DNA of 40,555 nt from Methanobacteriota archaeon (GTDB lineage: Archaea > Thermoplasmatota > Poseidoniia > Poseidoniales > Thalassarchaeaceae), in contig PSPW01000010.1 of assembly GCA_004195615.1 (NCBI GenBank), positions 1 through 40,555 on the forward strand, read 5' to 3'. Both the position numbers and the translations under genes were made by a program. Positions 1 through 8,899 of the stretch are shown one piece after another. The notes beneath the pieces were generated by a model, which saw only the letters and a program-made list of their open reading frames with translations, was not told the DNA's origin and made no database searches. Each line of letters begins with the position of its first letter. The stretch's first letter is position 1.

Positions 1-380
1 GAGTACTCTGTGACTCGAATACCAAGCTTTCCTGTACGTGCCTTACGAGTCATAACGAGGTTCATCTTCTTGTGGAATTCCTCCTCGAGATCGACATTCA
101 TCGCGAGAGCGTGACCGAGGATCAGTATCAGAAGGTCAGCCAGTTCCTCGGCCGCCTCCTCGTCGGGCTTGCCCTTCGTTATGGCAGCGGAGAGTTCACC
201 CAGCTCCTCAACGGTGAGGGCGATTCGGAAGCCCATATCGTGGCCGTGGTTCTCCTCGGCGGCAAACTTGTGCTTGTGGTGGAAAGATGCCACCCTAGAC
301 ATCATCGTCAACCAAGAACCATCAGGTTCCCCACTATGCTCCACCTGCAACCAATCATCGACGCTCAGCCTTCCTGTCAT
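1..380 (-). CDS. MazG-like nucleotide pyrophosphohydrolase (3' end outside the window)
   Basis: Reading the minus strand from the ATG at 380-378 gives an open frame of about 126 codons that runs off the window at base 1. Residues 47-90 carry the all-alpha NTP pyrophosphohydrolase pattern: an EELGEL helix, then EEAAEELADLLILI, then a basic helix. The Glu/Asp residues of EELGEL and EELAD would bind the metal in MazG/dUTPase-like enzymes, which hydrolyse NTPs or dNTPs to NMP and pyrophosphate. Another ATG pair lies at 305-300, but the upstream ATG keeps a coherent N-terminus and sits 34 bases after the preceding gene. The substrate cannot be read from the sequence. Cotranscription with the nucleoside phosphorylase upstream suggests a nucleotide-salvage or house-cleaning role. 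Confidence 0.7.
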   Translation of the reverse strand, partial: MTGRLSVDDWLQVEHSGEPDGSWLTMMSRVASFHHKHKFAAEENHGHDMGFRIALTVEELGELSAAITKGKPDEEAAEELADLLILILGHALAMNVDLEEEFHKKMNLVMTRKARTGKLGIRVTEY

Positions 381-414
381 GCCCCTACTCCGACGAGAGG
401 CTCCATCAAGATAG

Positions 415-1182
415 TTACTCTAAGTGAAGGTTTTCCAGCAGAGATAGTATGCAGGAGGCTACTAGATCTCTCATTTCCGAAGCCATCGCGTCCACCTCTC
501 CATGGTCAATTTGCGCATCGGGATCGCCAGGGGTCCGTCCTGCGGCCCAGTTAGACGAACATGGTAGCGAGATATGAGCAATACCCGTCTCTGAAACGAG
601 TCTTTGTTCGGGGCCAAGAGTCATACCCACGACATTGGCGCCTAGTATCTCCAGCGCATCGATCTCCGAGGGACTCTCAAACTGTGGACCGACGCATTGA
701 GCCACAACTACTCTGGATGGGGGCGAGCCCTGCTTCTCCGCGAGTACTTTCTCGCAGACAGATGAGGCCCTCGGGTCGAAGGGAGAAGTTCGATCTGCGT
801 GGATTGCATCGTCGTCGTGGAAGGTCCATGGCTTGATCGATAGGTCCAGTACCCCTTCGGCAACGCCTACGGTCCCCGGAGGCATTGATTCCAGCATCGA
901 GCCTACGGAGTTCACACTAACCAGCAGATCAGGTTCGCAACTTGCAGCAGCATGCACGTTCGCTCGGTGCTCGATTGCGTGAGGGGGGGTTCTTTCATCC
1001 TCGGTAGAGTGGTGCCTGTCTATCACGAAGACTACTCCCAAATCGTGATTCACGACGCTAAGTGGGACATCCCCCCATTGCGACTCCGCGATCATGGAAT
1101 TCGAACGAGAAACATCTTCTGAAACTAGAGTAGAGGCGAATGCACTCATTCCAGTTCCGCAAATCACCGCGATGCGGGGCAT
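415..1182 (-). CDS. S-methyl-5'-thioadenosine / purine nucleoside phosphorylase family protein
   Basis: A 255-residue protein of the PNP/MTAP family (phosphorylase superfamily, Rossmann-like). It has an N-terminal ICGTGM loop for phosphate, RHH followed by PPHAIEHRANVHA (the MTAP pattern RHGxxH..PxxINYRAN), VSVNSVGSM, and a CVGPQFESPSEI motif followed by GANVVGMT, which form the purine pocket. Family members cleave MTA or purine nucleosides with phosphate to give the base and a ribose-1-phosphate. The exact substrate is uncertain: the last motif normally has an Asp (TD) that selects the base, and this region is divergent here. The gene starts 4 bases after the eS1 stop, with a GAGGAG purine run before the ATG, so translation is probably coupled. 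Confidence 0.8.
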   Translation of the reverse strand: MPRIAVICGTGMSAFASTLVSEDVSRSNSMIAESQWGDVPLSVVNHDLGVVFVIDRHHSTEDERTPPHAIEHRANVHAAASCEPDLLVSVNSVGSMLESMPPGTVGVAEGVLDLSIKPWTFHDDDAIHADRTSPFDPRASSVCEKVLAEKQGSPPSRVVVAQCVGPQFESPSEIDALEILGANVVGMTLGPEQRLVSETGIAHISLPCSSNWAAGRTPGDPDAQIDHGEVDAMASEMRDLVASCILSLLENLHLE

Positions 1183-1186
1183 CTCC

Positions 1187-2083
1187 TCACTCCGAGAGTC
1201 TGGAGATTAGGTCGGCCTTCTTCCCTGATACTGGCTTCCCTTTCTCCTTCAGAAGTTCCTTGAGCTGAGCGACGGTCATCGAATTGTAGTCAACATCCAC
1301 CGATGTTTCTTCCTCTTGCACTTCCTCGACGGAATCTGCGACTGTTTCTTCTTCGGGGGCTTCCTCGGATAGGGCTTCCTCGCTGGCATCCCCCTCATCC
1401 TCGGAACTCTCCTCTTCCTGCTCCTTGGCTGTCTTCTCCTCGGCCTTAATCTCCTCGAGAGTAGGGCCGTCATCCAGCACAACCCCGGCTTGCATCAGCT
1501 GGCTGCGTCTGAAGAACACCGCCTTAACTGGCTGAATCTTGGAAATTGCCTTGGAGACGCTCTCTTCAAGGGAGCCGTCCATGAGCGCCTTCTGGACGTT
1601 TATCCAAGTCGATTTTGCGCAGAATTTGACTACCTCGTTCCTAGCGATGCTGCGCGACTCCTGCTTCTGGCTTCCCTTGACACTGGACCTCGTGACGATG
1701 AATGGCTTAATTCTGATGAAGAACCCATCCTCAGTGACGACATCTATTGTGTCGTCAATTTTGCCTCTTTCTCTCCTTATCTGCCTCCTGACGAAGTCCT
1801 TCATGACATCATGGCCAACAAACTCTGTGATGGCGTCGTTTCCGACTACTTCCTTGATTCTGAAGTTGATCTTGACGTGCATCTTCGTGAAGTCGCCGTC
1901 CAACTCGTTCTGCATTATCTCAAATTGTCTTCCTACGAGTAGCTCTTCTTCCTCGGCAATGGTCTCGCCGATTACCTTGAACGACCATGGGTTTCGAGGC
2001 GCTCTGATAGAATACCAACGCTTGGTCTTCCACTTGTCCTTCTGCCTACGGGCAGCTGCTCTCGCTGATGCGCCTTTGGCCAT
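1187..2083 (-). CDS. rps3ae: Ribosomal protein eS1 (S3Ae) with acidic tail and C-terminal SAP domain
   Basis: A 298-residue protein. Residues 1-200 match the eukaryotic/archaeal small-subunit protein eS1: a basic N-terminus with KWKTKRWYSIRAP, then EIMQNELDGDF, RRQIRRERGKIDD and RIKPF. eS1 sits near the mRNA exit of the 30S subunit. Residues about 215-265 form a long Glu/Asp/Ser-rich linker. The last 30 residues (269-298, MTVAQLKELL...GKKADLISRL) have the helix-extension-helix pattern of a SAP domain, usually a DNA- or RNA-binding module. Archaeal eS1 is normally about 200-220 residues without this tail, so the extension is unusual. It heads a minus-strand operon and is divergent from the gene at 2176. 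Confidence 0.9.
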   Translation of the reverse strand: MAKGASARAAARRQKDKWKTKRWYSIRAPRNPWSFKVIGETIAEEEELLVGRQFEIMQNELDGDFTKMHVKINFRIKEVVGNDAITEFVGHDVMKDFVRRQIRRERGKIDDTIDVVTEDGFFIRIKPFIVTRSSVKGSQKQESRSIARNEVVKFCAKSTWINVQKALMDGSLEESVSKAISKIQPVKAVFFRRSQLMQAGVVLDDGPTLEEIKAEEKTAKEQEEESSEDEGDASEEALSEEAPEEETVADSVEEVQEEETSVDVDYNSMTVAQLKELLKEKGKPVSGKKADLISRLSE

Positions 2084-2175
2084 TGAAACATCTCCATATT
2101 CCGGGGGCTACCCCGTTTGCGAGCCGTCCGACCTGCAACCAGTATTTGAACGGAATGCTACTGATAACGTCAGCA

Positions 2176-2646
2176 ATGGGGCGCATTCAAGTTAGTTCGT
2201 CATCTGGGATTGACATGAGTCTGCACGGCGGGGAATGGAGAATACATGCGAGTGCTGTTGATGAAAGCAAAGTGATTGCAGAGGCACTAAGTTGGTTGAG
2301 TGGGGGTGAGTCTGAGATAATTGTCCATAAAGAGAACTCTACATTGGGGGCCCCGATGCAGACAATTAGTGTGAAGATGAAGGGTAAACAGGCACTACTG
2401 TCATTGGGGATGCTAGAGAAAGAATCTTTGAGAATCATCCTTGAAAATGGCCTAGATGAGCGAATAGACGATGACAAGTTTCTGCACATCAGACTGAGCC
2501 TCGGCCGGCTAGTCCAAGGAATAGGTGTTCTATCAATGAATAAGGATGACCCCGTTGCAAAAGGGAAGTTCAAGTTAGAGGTTTACTCTGGTCAAGAACC
2601 TATAGATGTCGCAGAGAAGTTGCTGGGACTATTGATCGACGAGTAA
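2176..2646 (+). CDS. DUF54 / COG1325-type RNA-binding protein
   Basis: A 156-residue protein if the ATG at 2176 is used. The core reads [20 protein letters not shown], then [12 protein letters not shown], a Leu-rich helix, and [17 protein letters not shown]. This resembles the small archaeal RNA-binding family COG1325 (called a predicted exosome-associated subunit in some annotations). Its molecular role is not established. The frame is open further upstream, but residues before 2176 are low-complexity. ATG 2176 is preferred because a TATA-like stretch (GTATTTGA, about 2142-2149) lies roughly 27-30 bases before it, which would suit a leaderless or near-leaderless transcript. ATG 2215 is an alternative. 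Confidence 0.65.
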   Translation: MGRIQVSSSSGIDMSLHGGEWRIHASAVDESKVIAEALSWLSGGESEIIVHKENSTLGAPMQTISVKMKGKQALLSLGMLEKESLRIILENGLDERIDDDKFLHIRLSLGRLVQGIGVLSMNKDDPVAKGKFKLEVYSGQEPIDVAEKLLGLLIDE

Positions 2647-2687
2647 TACAAGAATTCATATGTCAATTACTGAGGCAGTTACTTGTT

Positions 2688-2966
2688 ATGACCCATGTAG
2701 TAACTAGTGCTTGTGTACAATGCAAGTACCAAGATTGCGTCCATGTCTGCCCAGTAGAAGCGTTTAAGGAAGCCAAAGACTATCTCGTGATAGATCCCGA
2801 TGAATGCATAGACTGTGCGGCATGTATCCCTGAGTGTCCGAAAGAGGCGATCTATGCAGATAGCGACTTACCAGATGAGGAAATGGACTGGTTGGAGAAG
2901 AATGAGCGAGAATCGCCAGAACTCCCTATCGCAGAGGGAAATTCGCCCGTTCTGGCTGACAGTTGA
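2688..2966 (+). CDS. fdxA: 7Fe ferredoxin, [3Fe-4S][4Fe-4S] type
   Basis: A 92-residue cytosolic electron carrier of the FdxA/Azotobacter ferredoxin-I class. The N-terminus ([21 protein letters not shown]) gives Cys9, Cys12, Cys17 and Cys21, and [14 protein letters not shown] gives Cys40, Cys43, Cys46 and Cys50. All seven cluster ligands are present; the extra non-ligand Cys often seen in the VDCF motif is replaced (VEAF). The C-terminal extension ([18 protein letters not shown]) is also typical of the 7Fe class. It may serve ferredoxin-dependent oxidoreductases encoded elsewhere. It lies 41 bases after the RNA-binding gene on the same strand and 51 bases before pdxS. Confidence 0.9.
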   Translation: MTHVVTSACVQCKYQDCVHVCPVEAFKEAKDYLVIDPDECIDCAACIPECPKEAIYADSDLPDEEMDWLEKNERESPELPIAEGNSPVLADS

Positions 2967-3017
2967 GCCTATTGTACTCTGAAATAGGTTCTTCAATACA
3001 AGCCGAGAGGATTGAGT

Positions 3018-4007
3018 ATGCCGCAAAGAGTTGAGCTTAGTAGTTTGAGGCATGGCACAGAGCTACTCAAGCGCGGTTTTGCGAAGATGCAAGAGGGCGG
3101 CGTAGTGATGGACGTGGTCACACCAGAGCAGGCCCATATCGCAGAGGATGCCGGGGCTGTATCCGTAATGGCCCTAGAGAGAGTTCCGGCAGACATCCGT
3201 TCTTCTGGTGGCGTGGCAAGGATGAGCCATCCCAAACTGATTAAGGAGATCATAGAAACCACTAGCATTCCAGTCATGGCCAAGGCCAGGATCGGGCACG
3301 ACGAAGAGGCCAGAGTCCTAGAGTCACTTGGCGTAGACATGGTCGACGAGTCTGAGGTACTAACTCCTGCTGACCCATTTTACCACATTGCCAAGAATGA
3401 CTTCACGATCCCGTTCGTTTGCGGATGCACCAGTCTTGGAGAGGCGGTAAGAAGACTGGCAGAGGGGGCTGCGATGATTAGGACAAAGGGAGAGGCGGGT
3501 ACTGGAAACGTTGTGAGTGCAGTCAAGCATGCTCGCCTCCTATCAACTGAGATTGAGACTGCAATGAACGCAGACTCAGACGCGAGATCTGACATTGTAG
3601 ATACCATTCTTGATGGATACAGAAGACTGGAGAAATCATCCGAAATAGGTGCCAAGGTTAACACAACCCCCTTCGGAGACCTAGAAACTATCAGAAAAGA
3701 AGTCGCTTTGGTTCTTGATGAAGTTTCAGGATTGGGCCGTCTACCGGTGGTAACTTTCTCTGCGGGAGGGATTGCCACACCTGCTGACGCGGCTCTGATG
3801 ATGAAGCATGGAATGGACGGGATTTTTGTTGGTTCGGGGATATTCAAAAGTTCGGATCCAGCTCGGACAGCTGAGGCGATTGTCCTCGCGACACATCACT
3901 TCGAAGATCCCAAAGTGGTTGGAGAGGCATGCGAGATGGTTGGGGAGGCAATGCCTGGACTAGAAATTGACAGTCTCAAGGTTAGGCTCGAGGAAAGGGG
4001 CTGGTGA
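3018..4007 (+). CDS. pdxS: Pyridoxal 5'-phosphate synthase lyase subunit PdxS (Pdx1)
   Basis: A 329-residue TIM-barrel enzyme that makes PLP from ribose 5-phosphate, glyceraldehyde 3-phosphate and ammonia. Visible hallmarks are [13 protein letters not shown] with Asp32, [12 protein letters not shown], and MAKARIGH with Lys89, the Lys that forms the ribose-phosphate Schiff base. The second Lys region [11 protein letters not shown] follows. The C-terminal phosphate site reads [16 protein letters not shown] and [12 protein letters not shown]. Length is slightly above the usual ~295. ATG 3018 is chosen over an in-frame TTG at 3012. The glutaminase partner PdxT is not next to it in this window. 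The 3' end abuts the convergent coiled-coil gene at 4008 with no gap. Confidence 0.96.
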   Translation: MPQRVELSSLRHGTELLKRGFAKMQEGGVVMDVVTPEQAHIAEDAGAVSVMALERVPADIRSSGGVARMSHPKLIKEIIETTSIPVMAKARIGHDEEARVLESLGVDMVDESEVLTPADPFYHIAKNDFTIPFVCGCTSLGEAVRRLAEGAAMIRTKGEAGTGNVVSAVKHARLLSTEIETAMNADSDARSDIVDTILDGYRRLEKSSEIGAKVNTTPFGDLETIRKEVALVLDEVSGLGRLPVVTFSAGGIATPADAALMMKHGMDGIFVGSGIFKSSDPARTAEAIVLATHHFEDPKVVGEACEMVGEAMPGLEIDSLKVRLEERGW

Positions 4008-4994
4008 CTATCTCTTCCTACCACGAGAAGTTCCGAGTTTCCTAGGTGCTCTTTTGGCCTTCGGTTTTTGTTTGACATCAGCATCGACTCCGCTGGAAAC
4101 AATGCCGCCGAAGGTGATTGATCCACTCTCAAGTAGCTTCTCTGTTAGCGAATCTGCCAGCTCTTCGTTTTGATCGGGACCTCTGAGAGCCTGCCTGACT
4201 GATTTGTTATGGTCCTTGACGAGCCTCTCCCTCTCCTCGTGCTGTGATCGGATCTCTCCGCGGATCTCGTTTACCTTCGAGAGGAGTTCGACCATCCCCT
4301 TATGTGCCTCGTCTGCCTTACCCCTCTCCTCCAAGAAAAGTGCGTGTAGCCTATCTCCCTCTCCCCTAAGGAAGTCCCTCTCTTCGAACAGTGGCTTAAT
4401 TGCACTCCAAATCTCATCTGCTAGACTATTCTGCTCTAGCATTAGCTTGTGTTCGTTGTCTGCTTCGGCCCTCAATCTTTGAATCGACTCGTCCATGTTA
4501 CTCAAATCGATTGAGACGATTCGCTGATGCTCGACATGTGGGATTAGTTCGTCTCTTCGAGAAATTAATGAGCGGAGTTTCTTGATTAGTGAATTCTCCT
4601 TCTCAAGTGTTAACGAACCATCGGTCATTATTCGATCTTCAATCCTCTCTATCTCCCCAACGGTCTCCGACAGTTGAATCATAACAGACTTGCCTGAACC
4701 ATGGTCCCTTTTTCCCTTCTTACGGGAGGAAATCTCCCTAATGCTCTGCTGGATTTCGTCGCGACTGGCCTGGTGAATCTTTGCTTGTGCACGGACTTTC
4801 TTCTGGTCATCCATGCTAGATGTGATCGTTTCTTGGACTTCGTTTCTTTTGTTTTGGGCCGAGTTGCGCTGATCTGCTGCTCTCTTGGCAGAATCGCTGT
4901 GAGAATCCCTCTGCCCTCGGACCCTACTGAGCTTTGACTCCATGGCGTGTAGTCTTGTCCGGAGGTCGTCAGCGTCCCCATCGCCATTATCCAT
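4008..4994 (-). CDS. Coiled-coil protein, COG1340-like (family member A)
   Basis: A 328-residue, almost entirely charged helical protein with no signal peptide or TM segment. Long heptad-like stretches (residues 8-90 and 110-275) predict a coiled coil. A central motif at about 112-140 (EIERIEDRIMTDGSLTLEKE) matches the pattern IE..I.T..L..E found in archaeal COG1340 coiled-coil proteins. It recurs at about the same distance from the N-terminus in the three plus-strand proteins at 8900-11615. Near the C-terminus, LTEKLLESGSITFGGI is followed by a Lys/Arg-rich tail. Function is unknown. It is the last gene of the minus operon from 8861, 34 bases after the multi-TM gene, which suggests a job at or near the membrane. 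Confidence 0.75.
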   Translation of the reverse strand: MDNGDGDADDLRTRLHAMESKLSRVRGQRDSHSDSAKRAADQRNSAQNKRNEVQETITSSMDDQKKVRAQAKIHQASRDEIQQSIREISSRKKGKRDHGSGKSVMIQLSETVGEIERIEDRIMTDGSLTLEKENSLIKKLRSLISRRDELIPHVEHQRIVSIDLSNMDESIQRLRAEADNEHKLMLEQNSLADEIWSAIKPLFEERDFLRGEGDRLHALFLEERGKADEAHKGMVELLSKVNEIRGEIRSQHEERERLVKDHNKSVRQALRGPDQNEELADSLTEKLLESGSITFGGIVSSGVDADVKQKPKAKRAPRKLGTSRGRKR

Positions 4995-5028
4995 GCAATC
5001 GGGAATAGTGCCCCCTTATTGAAGAGAC

Positions 5029-6606
5029 CTAGAGGCCGAGTAACCTTGCTGCAAACGGTAGGATTGGGGAAATTATAGCCAGAGCAGCTCCGAACATGAA
5101 TACGGCACCGGTAGTCATCCTCAGACGGGTGAAGAGGTCAGAGCGAACCTGTGAGGTTAGCACCTTTCCTGAAATCAGATTGCCAGATGAGTCCTCTAGC
5201 CTTACCGTCACAGTGGCGTCCCCCATGGAGGATGGGATTAGTGTCTGCCAGACAATCCTTGATTTGGCAATTGTAGATGACATCCTCTCGTAAGTGGTCT
5301 TTCCAGATAGCGAGGCATGGCTATGTGGTTCCGCCCTTAGGCGATACTCGCACTCATTGGGACGGAAGTCAGGTGTCTGGACCCTTAGGATTAGATCCTG
5401 GCTCTCTTCGGTCTGATTTAGTACGTAGGCGAATAAGTTTGCCTGGCCATGGGTGAGGTTCTCCATGTCTACATCGAACCAGATGTTATTATCGGCTTGG
5501 GACGAGAGGTGCATCCTCATCCTGTCATTGAGACGGAAGAAGGGTGCGCACCTATCTCTAGCATGCATCAGTAGACGATCCAAGGTCTCTTCGCCGAGTT
5601 CGGGATGATTGATTATCTGGTCAATAGTTCGAGAATCTACCAGTTTCCCTAGTGCTTGGTGAAATTCCTCCTCTTCTATCAAGCCTGAACGGAACATGTC
5701 GAGCACCTGCAGAAGGTACTCCTGTAAATCTGAAAGTTTCACGCCTTTCTGAAGATCTGCAGTGAACGAGGAGACGTACTTTGAGAAGCGAACTGCCAGC
5801 ATTGGATCGACATGGGACCTGATGACATCGGTGAATGGCATATTGAGCAAGGCTGGATGTATGGGCGGGGAGAAAGCCTCCAGCAAACCCCAGGGCTCGA
5901 CGGTGTTGAATCTTGGACGGTTGGAAACCATGTATACGCTGTGTCCAGACAATAGGGCTCCGGTCGATACCGCAATGAGGACTGGGATACCGTCTGTGTC
6001 TGAAGGAAAAATCAACGCTAAGCCAAGCAAGCCTGTGGAGAATATCATCAAGGTTGTAGTCAGATTGAGTTGGTTTGCTGCACCATCTATTACTGCTCGC
6101 ATCTCACTGTATCCATGGGAACTACGGAATGTGATTCCCGTGGAAACAATTTCTTCCGTTTCGATTTGAAATATTCTCTTTGTCGTCCACAAGAGATAGT
6201 GCAGGACAAACAATAGCAAAAGATCAGCAACCATCAGAACGAGTGCCAACAAGTAGATTGACTTTGAGAATGTGAAGTCGAAGAATAGCTCCTGCACCCC
6301 AACCTGCCACCAATCTGGTTCTGATGATCGGTACGATTGTGCTAGGCCGAATAGTAGAACAACGACAATGGGGAGAAATAGTATCAAACGTGCTCCTCTG
6401 CTAATTAGCAGGTCATCCACACCAGTTAGAATTGCCTCTCTGGCCTTCAATGTAGACTTGATTGATGATCCCTTGGGTTTGGTATCTTCCTTCACTATTC
6501 CTTTGATGTCCGGAGCAGCAGGGGTTTCAGTCTCTAATGCAGAAATCATCGAGTCTATCTCTTTCTCCAATCCTAAGAGATTTCTAGAGTCCTCGCTTGT
6601 AGACAT
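5029..6606 (-). CDS. Multi-TM membrane protein of unknown function
   Basis: A 525-residue protein not recognised as a known family. A charged cytosolic N-terminus (1-70) is followed by predicted TM segments at about 72-91, 116-139, 181-201 and 207-226. A soluble stretch of about 275 residues comes next, and a last TM lies at about 503-523. The soluble part has a helical half (SKYVSSFTADLQKGV...) and a beta-rich half (residues ~375-490). It lies 4 bases after the DtxR-type gene and 34 bases before coiled-coil gene A, so all four minus-strand genes from 8861 look like one transcript. An even number of TMs before the soluble part would place that part in the cytosol; this topology is an inference. 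Confidence 0.75.
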   Translation of the reverse strand: MSTSEDSRNLLGLEKEIDSMISALETETPAAPDIKGIVKEDTKPKGSSIKSTLKAREAILTGVDDLLISRGARLILFLPIVVVLLFGLAQSYRSSEPDWWQVGVQELFFDFTFSKSIYLLALVLMVADLLLLFVLHYLLWTTKRIFQIETEEIVSTGITFRSSHGYSEMRAVIDGAANQLNLTTTLMIFSTGLLGLALIFPSDTDGIPVLIAVSTGALLSGHSVYMVSNRPRFNTVEPWGLLEAFSPPIHPALLNMPFTDVIRSHVDPMLAVRFSKYVSSFTADLQKGVKLSDLQEYLLQVLDMFRSGLIEEEEFHQALGKLVDSRTIDQIINHPELGEETLDRLLMHARDRCAPFFRLNDRMRMHLSSQADNNIWFDVDMENLTHGQANLFAYVLNQTEESQDLILRVQTPDFRPNECEYRLRAEPHSHASLSGKTTYERMSSTIAKSRIVWQTLIPSSMGDATVTVRLEDSSGNLISGKVLTSQVRSDLFTRLRMTTGAVFMFGAALAIISPILPFAARLLGL

Positions 6607-6610
6607 CGGA

Positions 6611-7270
6611 TCAATCTCCAGTTGACCTTATTCGGGCCAGAATCTTCATTGAAAGACTATCGGATAAGTCAAAGTTGTTTCCATCACTAGTTATCTTGCC
6701 ACCAGTGACAAAGACAACGGAACCTATCCCGAGTCCACAATCTCGAATGGTGATGGATTCGACCTCATTTGCCACAATCAACTCAACCACGGCGGAAACC
6801 CCTTCTGGCAGACGTGCCAGAGGCAATAGGGTCCCGATACCCAGTGTTTCGAAGTCTCGCTCTATACTGGGTATTCTGTTACCTTCGGTTGTAGTCTCTG
6901 GATACCCCAGTAAACGATCCAACGTAGCCTCTAGATCTGAACCTACTGCATGCTCCATTTTGCATGCCACCTCTTTCACATTCCCCTTGAAACCAATAAC
7001 GTCGGTCAGAAGTACCTCCAGAAGGCCCTCTCTTCTTTTTATTCTAGCAGCTAGCTGGAATCCTGCGGTAGTTAGACGAAATCCACGATAGGGGATGTGG
7101 GTAATCATTTCTCGGTGGGAGAGGCGTTGAACCATCTCAGTGACTGAAGCAGCACTGATACTCATCAATTCGGCAAGCTGTGTTGTCTTAACTATCGCAC
7201 CCGGGGTATCGGCGTGGACCTCAAAAATAGTTTTCAGATATGTTTCCTCAATTTCGCTGAACTCTGGCAT
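6611..7270 (-). CDS. DtxR/MntR-family metal-dependent transcriptional repressor
   Basis: A 219-residue regulator. Residues 5-70 hold the DtxR-type winged helix: FSEIEETYLKTIFEV, then TTQLAELMSISAASVTEMVQRL (recognition helix), then a wing ending LTTAGFQLA. The dimerisation/metal domain follows, with CKMEHAVGSDLEATLDRLLG matching the family's CxxEH...E..L..LG metal-site pattern. A C-terminal SH3-like FeoA-type domain covers about 145-219. Such repressors bind DNA when loaded with Fe2+ or Mn2+. The ATG at 7270 lies one base after the upstream stop; an in-frame GTG at 7279 would overlap that gene. Its place inside an operon of membrane and coiled-coil genes suggests local or autogenous control, though no operator could be identified. 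Confidence 0.88.
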   Translation of the reverse strand: MPEFSEIEETYLKTIFEVHADTPGAIVKTTQLAELMSISAASVTEMVQRLSHREMITHIPYRGFRLTTAGFQLAARIKRREGLLEVLLTDVIGFKGNVKEVACKMEHAVGSDLEATLDRLLGYPETTTEGNRIPSIERDFETLGIGTLLPLARLPEGVSAVVELIVANEVESITIRDCGLGIGSVVFVTGGKITSDGNNFDLSDSLSMKILARIRSTGD

Positions 7271-7271
7271 C

Positions 7272-8861
7272 TTAGTCACCCTCGGCCTCTGCCATGAAGT
7301 GAGTCTTGCACACTGGGCATCTAGACATTACCGGCCTGCTCTCCATCTTTACCCTCAAGGCCTGTTCGCATTCTGGACAAATGAGGGTGTCCTCTGAGGA
7401 GCGGACGATTAGGTGAGAGGGAGTTTCTTCCCTTCCAACAACGAATTCCATAGAGCATGCAGGGCATCGTACACCACCGGAATGATTACTGGGGACCATC
7501 AATCTCTGATCGCAATATGTGCATTGAATCTCCTTCTTCTCCTTTCTCAATATGGCCTCTGCTGATTCCTTGGTTTCACGTAGGCTGGAGTCGGATGTGG
7601 AGGGAGTCCTAGTAGATACTGCGCGCCAAACTAATGTCCCAACTAGAATGGTTAGTACACCTGCAAGGGTTCCATAACCAGCTGCGAGTAAGTCAAATGG
7701 GAGCTCCAGTCCTTCATCACCCAGATTTGTCTCCACAGAGTAATATTTCGAGACTCTAACTCCGCTGGTAGACCACTGTACCTCCAAATCCACGCGATCG
7801 CTGTTTGGCCAATTTGACAAGGAAATGTCAGTCGTTATTATTGAGCCTGGCATTACAGACTGGACTACAGTTTCTGCAAGTATTGTACTATCGGAGGACA
7901 TTAGTACTCTAACATTGCCGGAGTCAGTCTGGTAGTTACCGATGTTTTCTAGAGATATTGAGGCCAATGCTCTGCTACCGGGAATGGGTTTTTCGGGATT
8001 GAAGATGACCTCTAGGGTGATTGAAGACTCAAACACAAGTGGTTCTTGAACACTTTCTTGGGAGAAATTCTCTGAATCGAAAGATGGCTGCCAGCCAATT
8101 GGAATGGCCTCAATGATAATCTCCTCTGCATGGGGGTGTCCGAGGTCTAATTTGATTGTCCGTCGACCAGGATCAGATTCCAATTCTATTCTCTGTAGAA
8201 GTTGTGATGAGTCCTGGTTTCCAGAGGATGCTTCGAGAATGATGTCCCTGGATCGTCCATTAGAGAGATATACCGAGATCTCGATACTCAGTCCCTCAGT
8301 GTTTGTCCAGTAAATTGAGTCCATGGAAAGATTAAGAGTTTGACTCGGCATTGCCACAACTGAAATATTTCCTTCCAATGGAAAATGGCCTGGAACGCCG
8401 TCTACAAAGATCCACCAGTCGAAATGGTTTGATCCAGAAGAATTGATAGAAAAGGGGGCGGAGACCTCGCGAGTTGATCCTGGTGAAATCTGAACATTGA
8501 CACCTTGGAAAATCTCCTCACTAGTCGAGGGGGAAACATGGAGTGAAGCATTACCGCTATCATTGCCAGAATTAGTCACCATCACAGAAGCTATTAGCGT
8601 GTCTCCCACATACGATGGCTCTCCAGAGATTGCCAAACCAGACCCTCCCGAAGAAGTGAAGTTTGCAGAGGAAAGAGAATCACCAGAGTACTCAGCTACC
8701 CGATTAGTCTCGTGGAGAGACTGGTTTGAGAGGGCGAAGTTTCCGAGGCAAGAGAGGAATAGTATCGCCAGTGATATGTAAATAATATTGCCAGACAAGT
8801 CCCTCATGAAGTCGGCTTGAACGGATATCGTATCAATCAAACCCAGAAAAATGTCCAGCAT
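7272..8861 (-). CDS. Membrane protein with extracellular beta domains and two C-terminal zinc ribbons
   Basis: A 529-residue protein. A hydrophobic segment at 25-43 is a signal anchor or signal peptide. Residues about 70-385 are Ser/Asn/Gly-rich beta-strand repeats with CARDB-like phrasing (VMVTNSGNDSGNASL; ISLENIGNYQTDSGN), expected outside the cell. A second TM spans about 391-412. The cytosolic tail has two zinc-ribbon-like knuckle pairs: Cys447/Cys450 with Cys466/Cys469, and Cys495/Cys498 with Cys515/Cys518. It therefore couples a surface adhesin-like or sensor part to a cytosolic zinc module. The specific function is unknown. It is the first gene of the minus operon and lies 38 bases from the divergent coiled-coil operon. 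Confidence 0.8.
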   Translation of the reverse strand: MLDIFLGLIDTISVQADFMRDLSGNIIYISLAILFLSCLGNFALSNQSLHETNRVAEYSGDSLSSANFTSSGGSGLAISGEPSYVGDTLIASVMVTNSGNDSGNASLHVSPSTSEEIFQGVNVQISPGSTREVSAPFSINSSGSNHFDWWIFVDGVPGHFPLEGNISVVAMPSQTLNLSMDSIYWTNTEGLSIEISVYLSNGRSRDIILEASSGNQDSSQLLQRIELESDPGRRTIKLDLGHPHAEEIIIEAIPIGWQPSFDSENFSQESVQEPLVFESSITLEVIFNPEKPIPGSRALASISLENIGNYQTDSGNVRVLMSSDSTILAETVVQSVMPGSIITTDISLSNWPNSDRVDLEVQWSTSGVRVSKYYSVETNLGDEGLELPFDLLAAGYGTLAGVLTILVGTLVWRAVSTRTPSTSDSSLRETKESAEAILRKEKKEIQCTYCDQRLMVPSNHSGGVRCPACSMEFVVGREETPSHLIVRSSEDTLICPECEQALRVKMESRPVMSRCPVCKTHFMAEAEGD

Positions 8862-8899
8862 AGGCCTATAATGGATGTATTTCCTCGGACGGAAACGAA
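8862..8899. promoter_or_regulatory. Compact divergent promoter between the two coiled-coil-containing operons
   Basis: Only 38 bases separate two divergent starts. On the plus strand CCTATAATGG (8865-8874) is a TATA-like box about 30 bases before the ATG at 8900. On the minus strand AAATACAT (about 8878-8885) lies about 20 bases before the ATG at 8861. Both transcripts would have very short leaders or none. Overlap of the two promoter boxes means the operons could be co-regulated or mutually exclusive. Boxes were picked by eye. Confidence 0.45.

Noticed and set aside
72-836. Plus-strand ORFs at 72-554 and 561-836
   Set aside because: They are antisense to the MazG-like gene and the phosphorylase, which have clear family motifs; translations are low-complexity Arg/Pro/His-rich.
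1490-2195. Plus-strand ORFs opposite eS1
   Set aside because: The minus strand encodes an obvious ribosomal protein; the Ser/Leu-rich plus translations are shadows.
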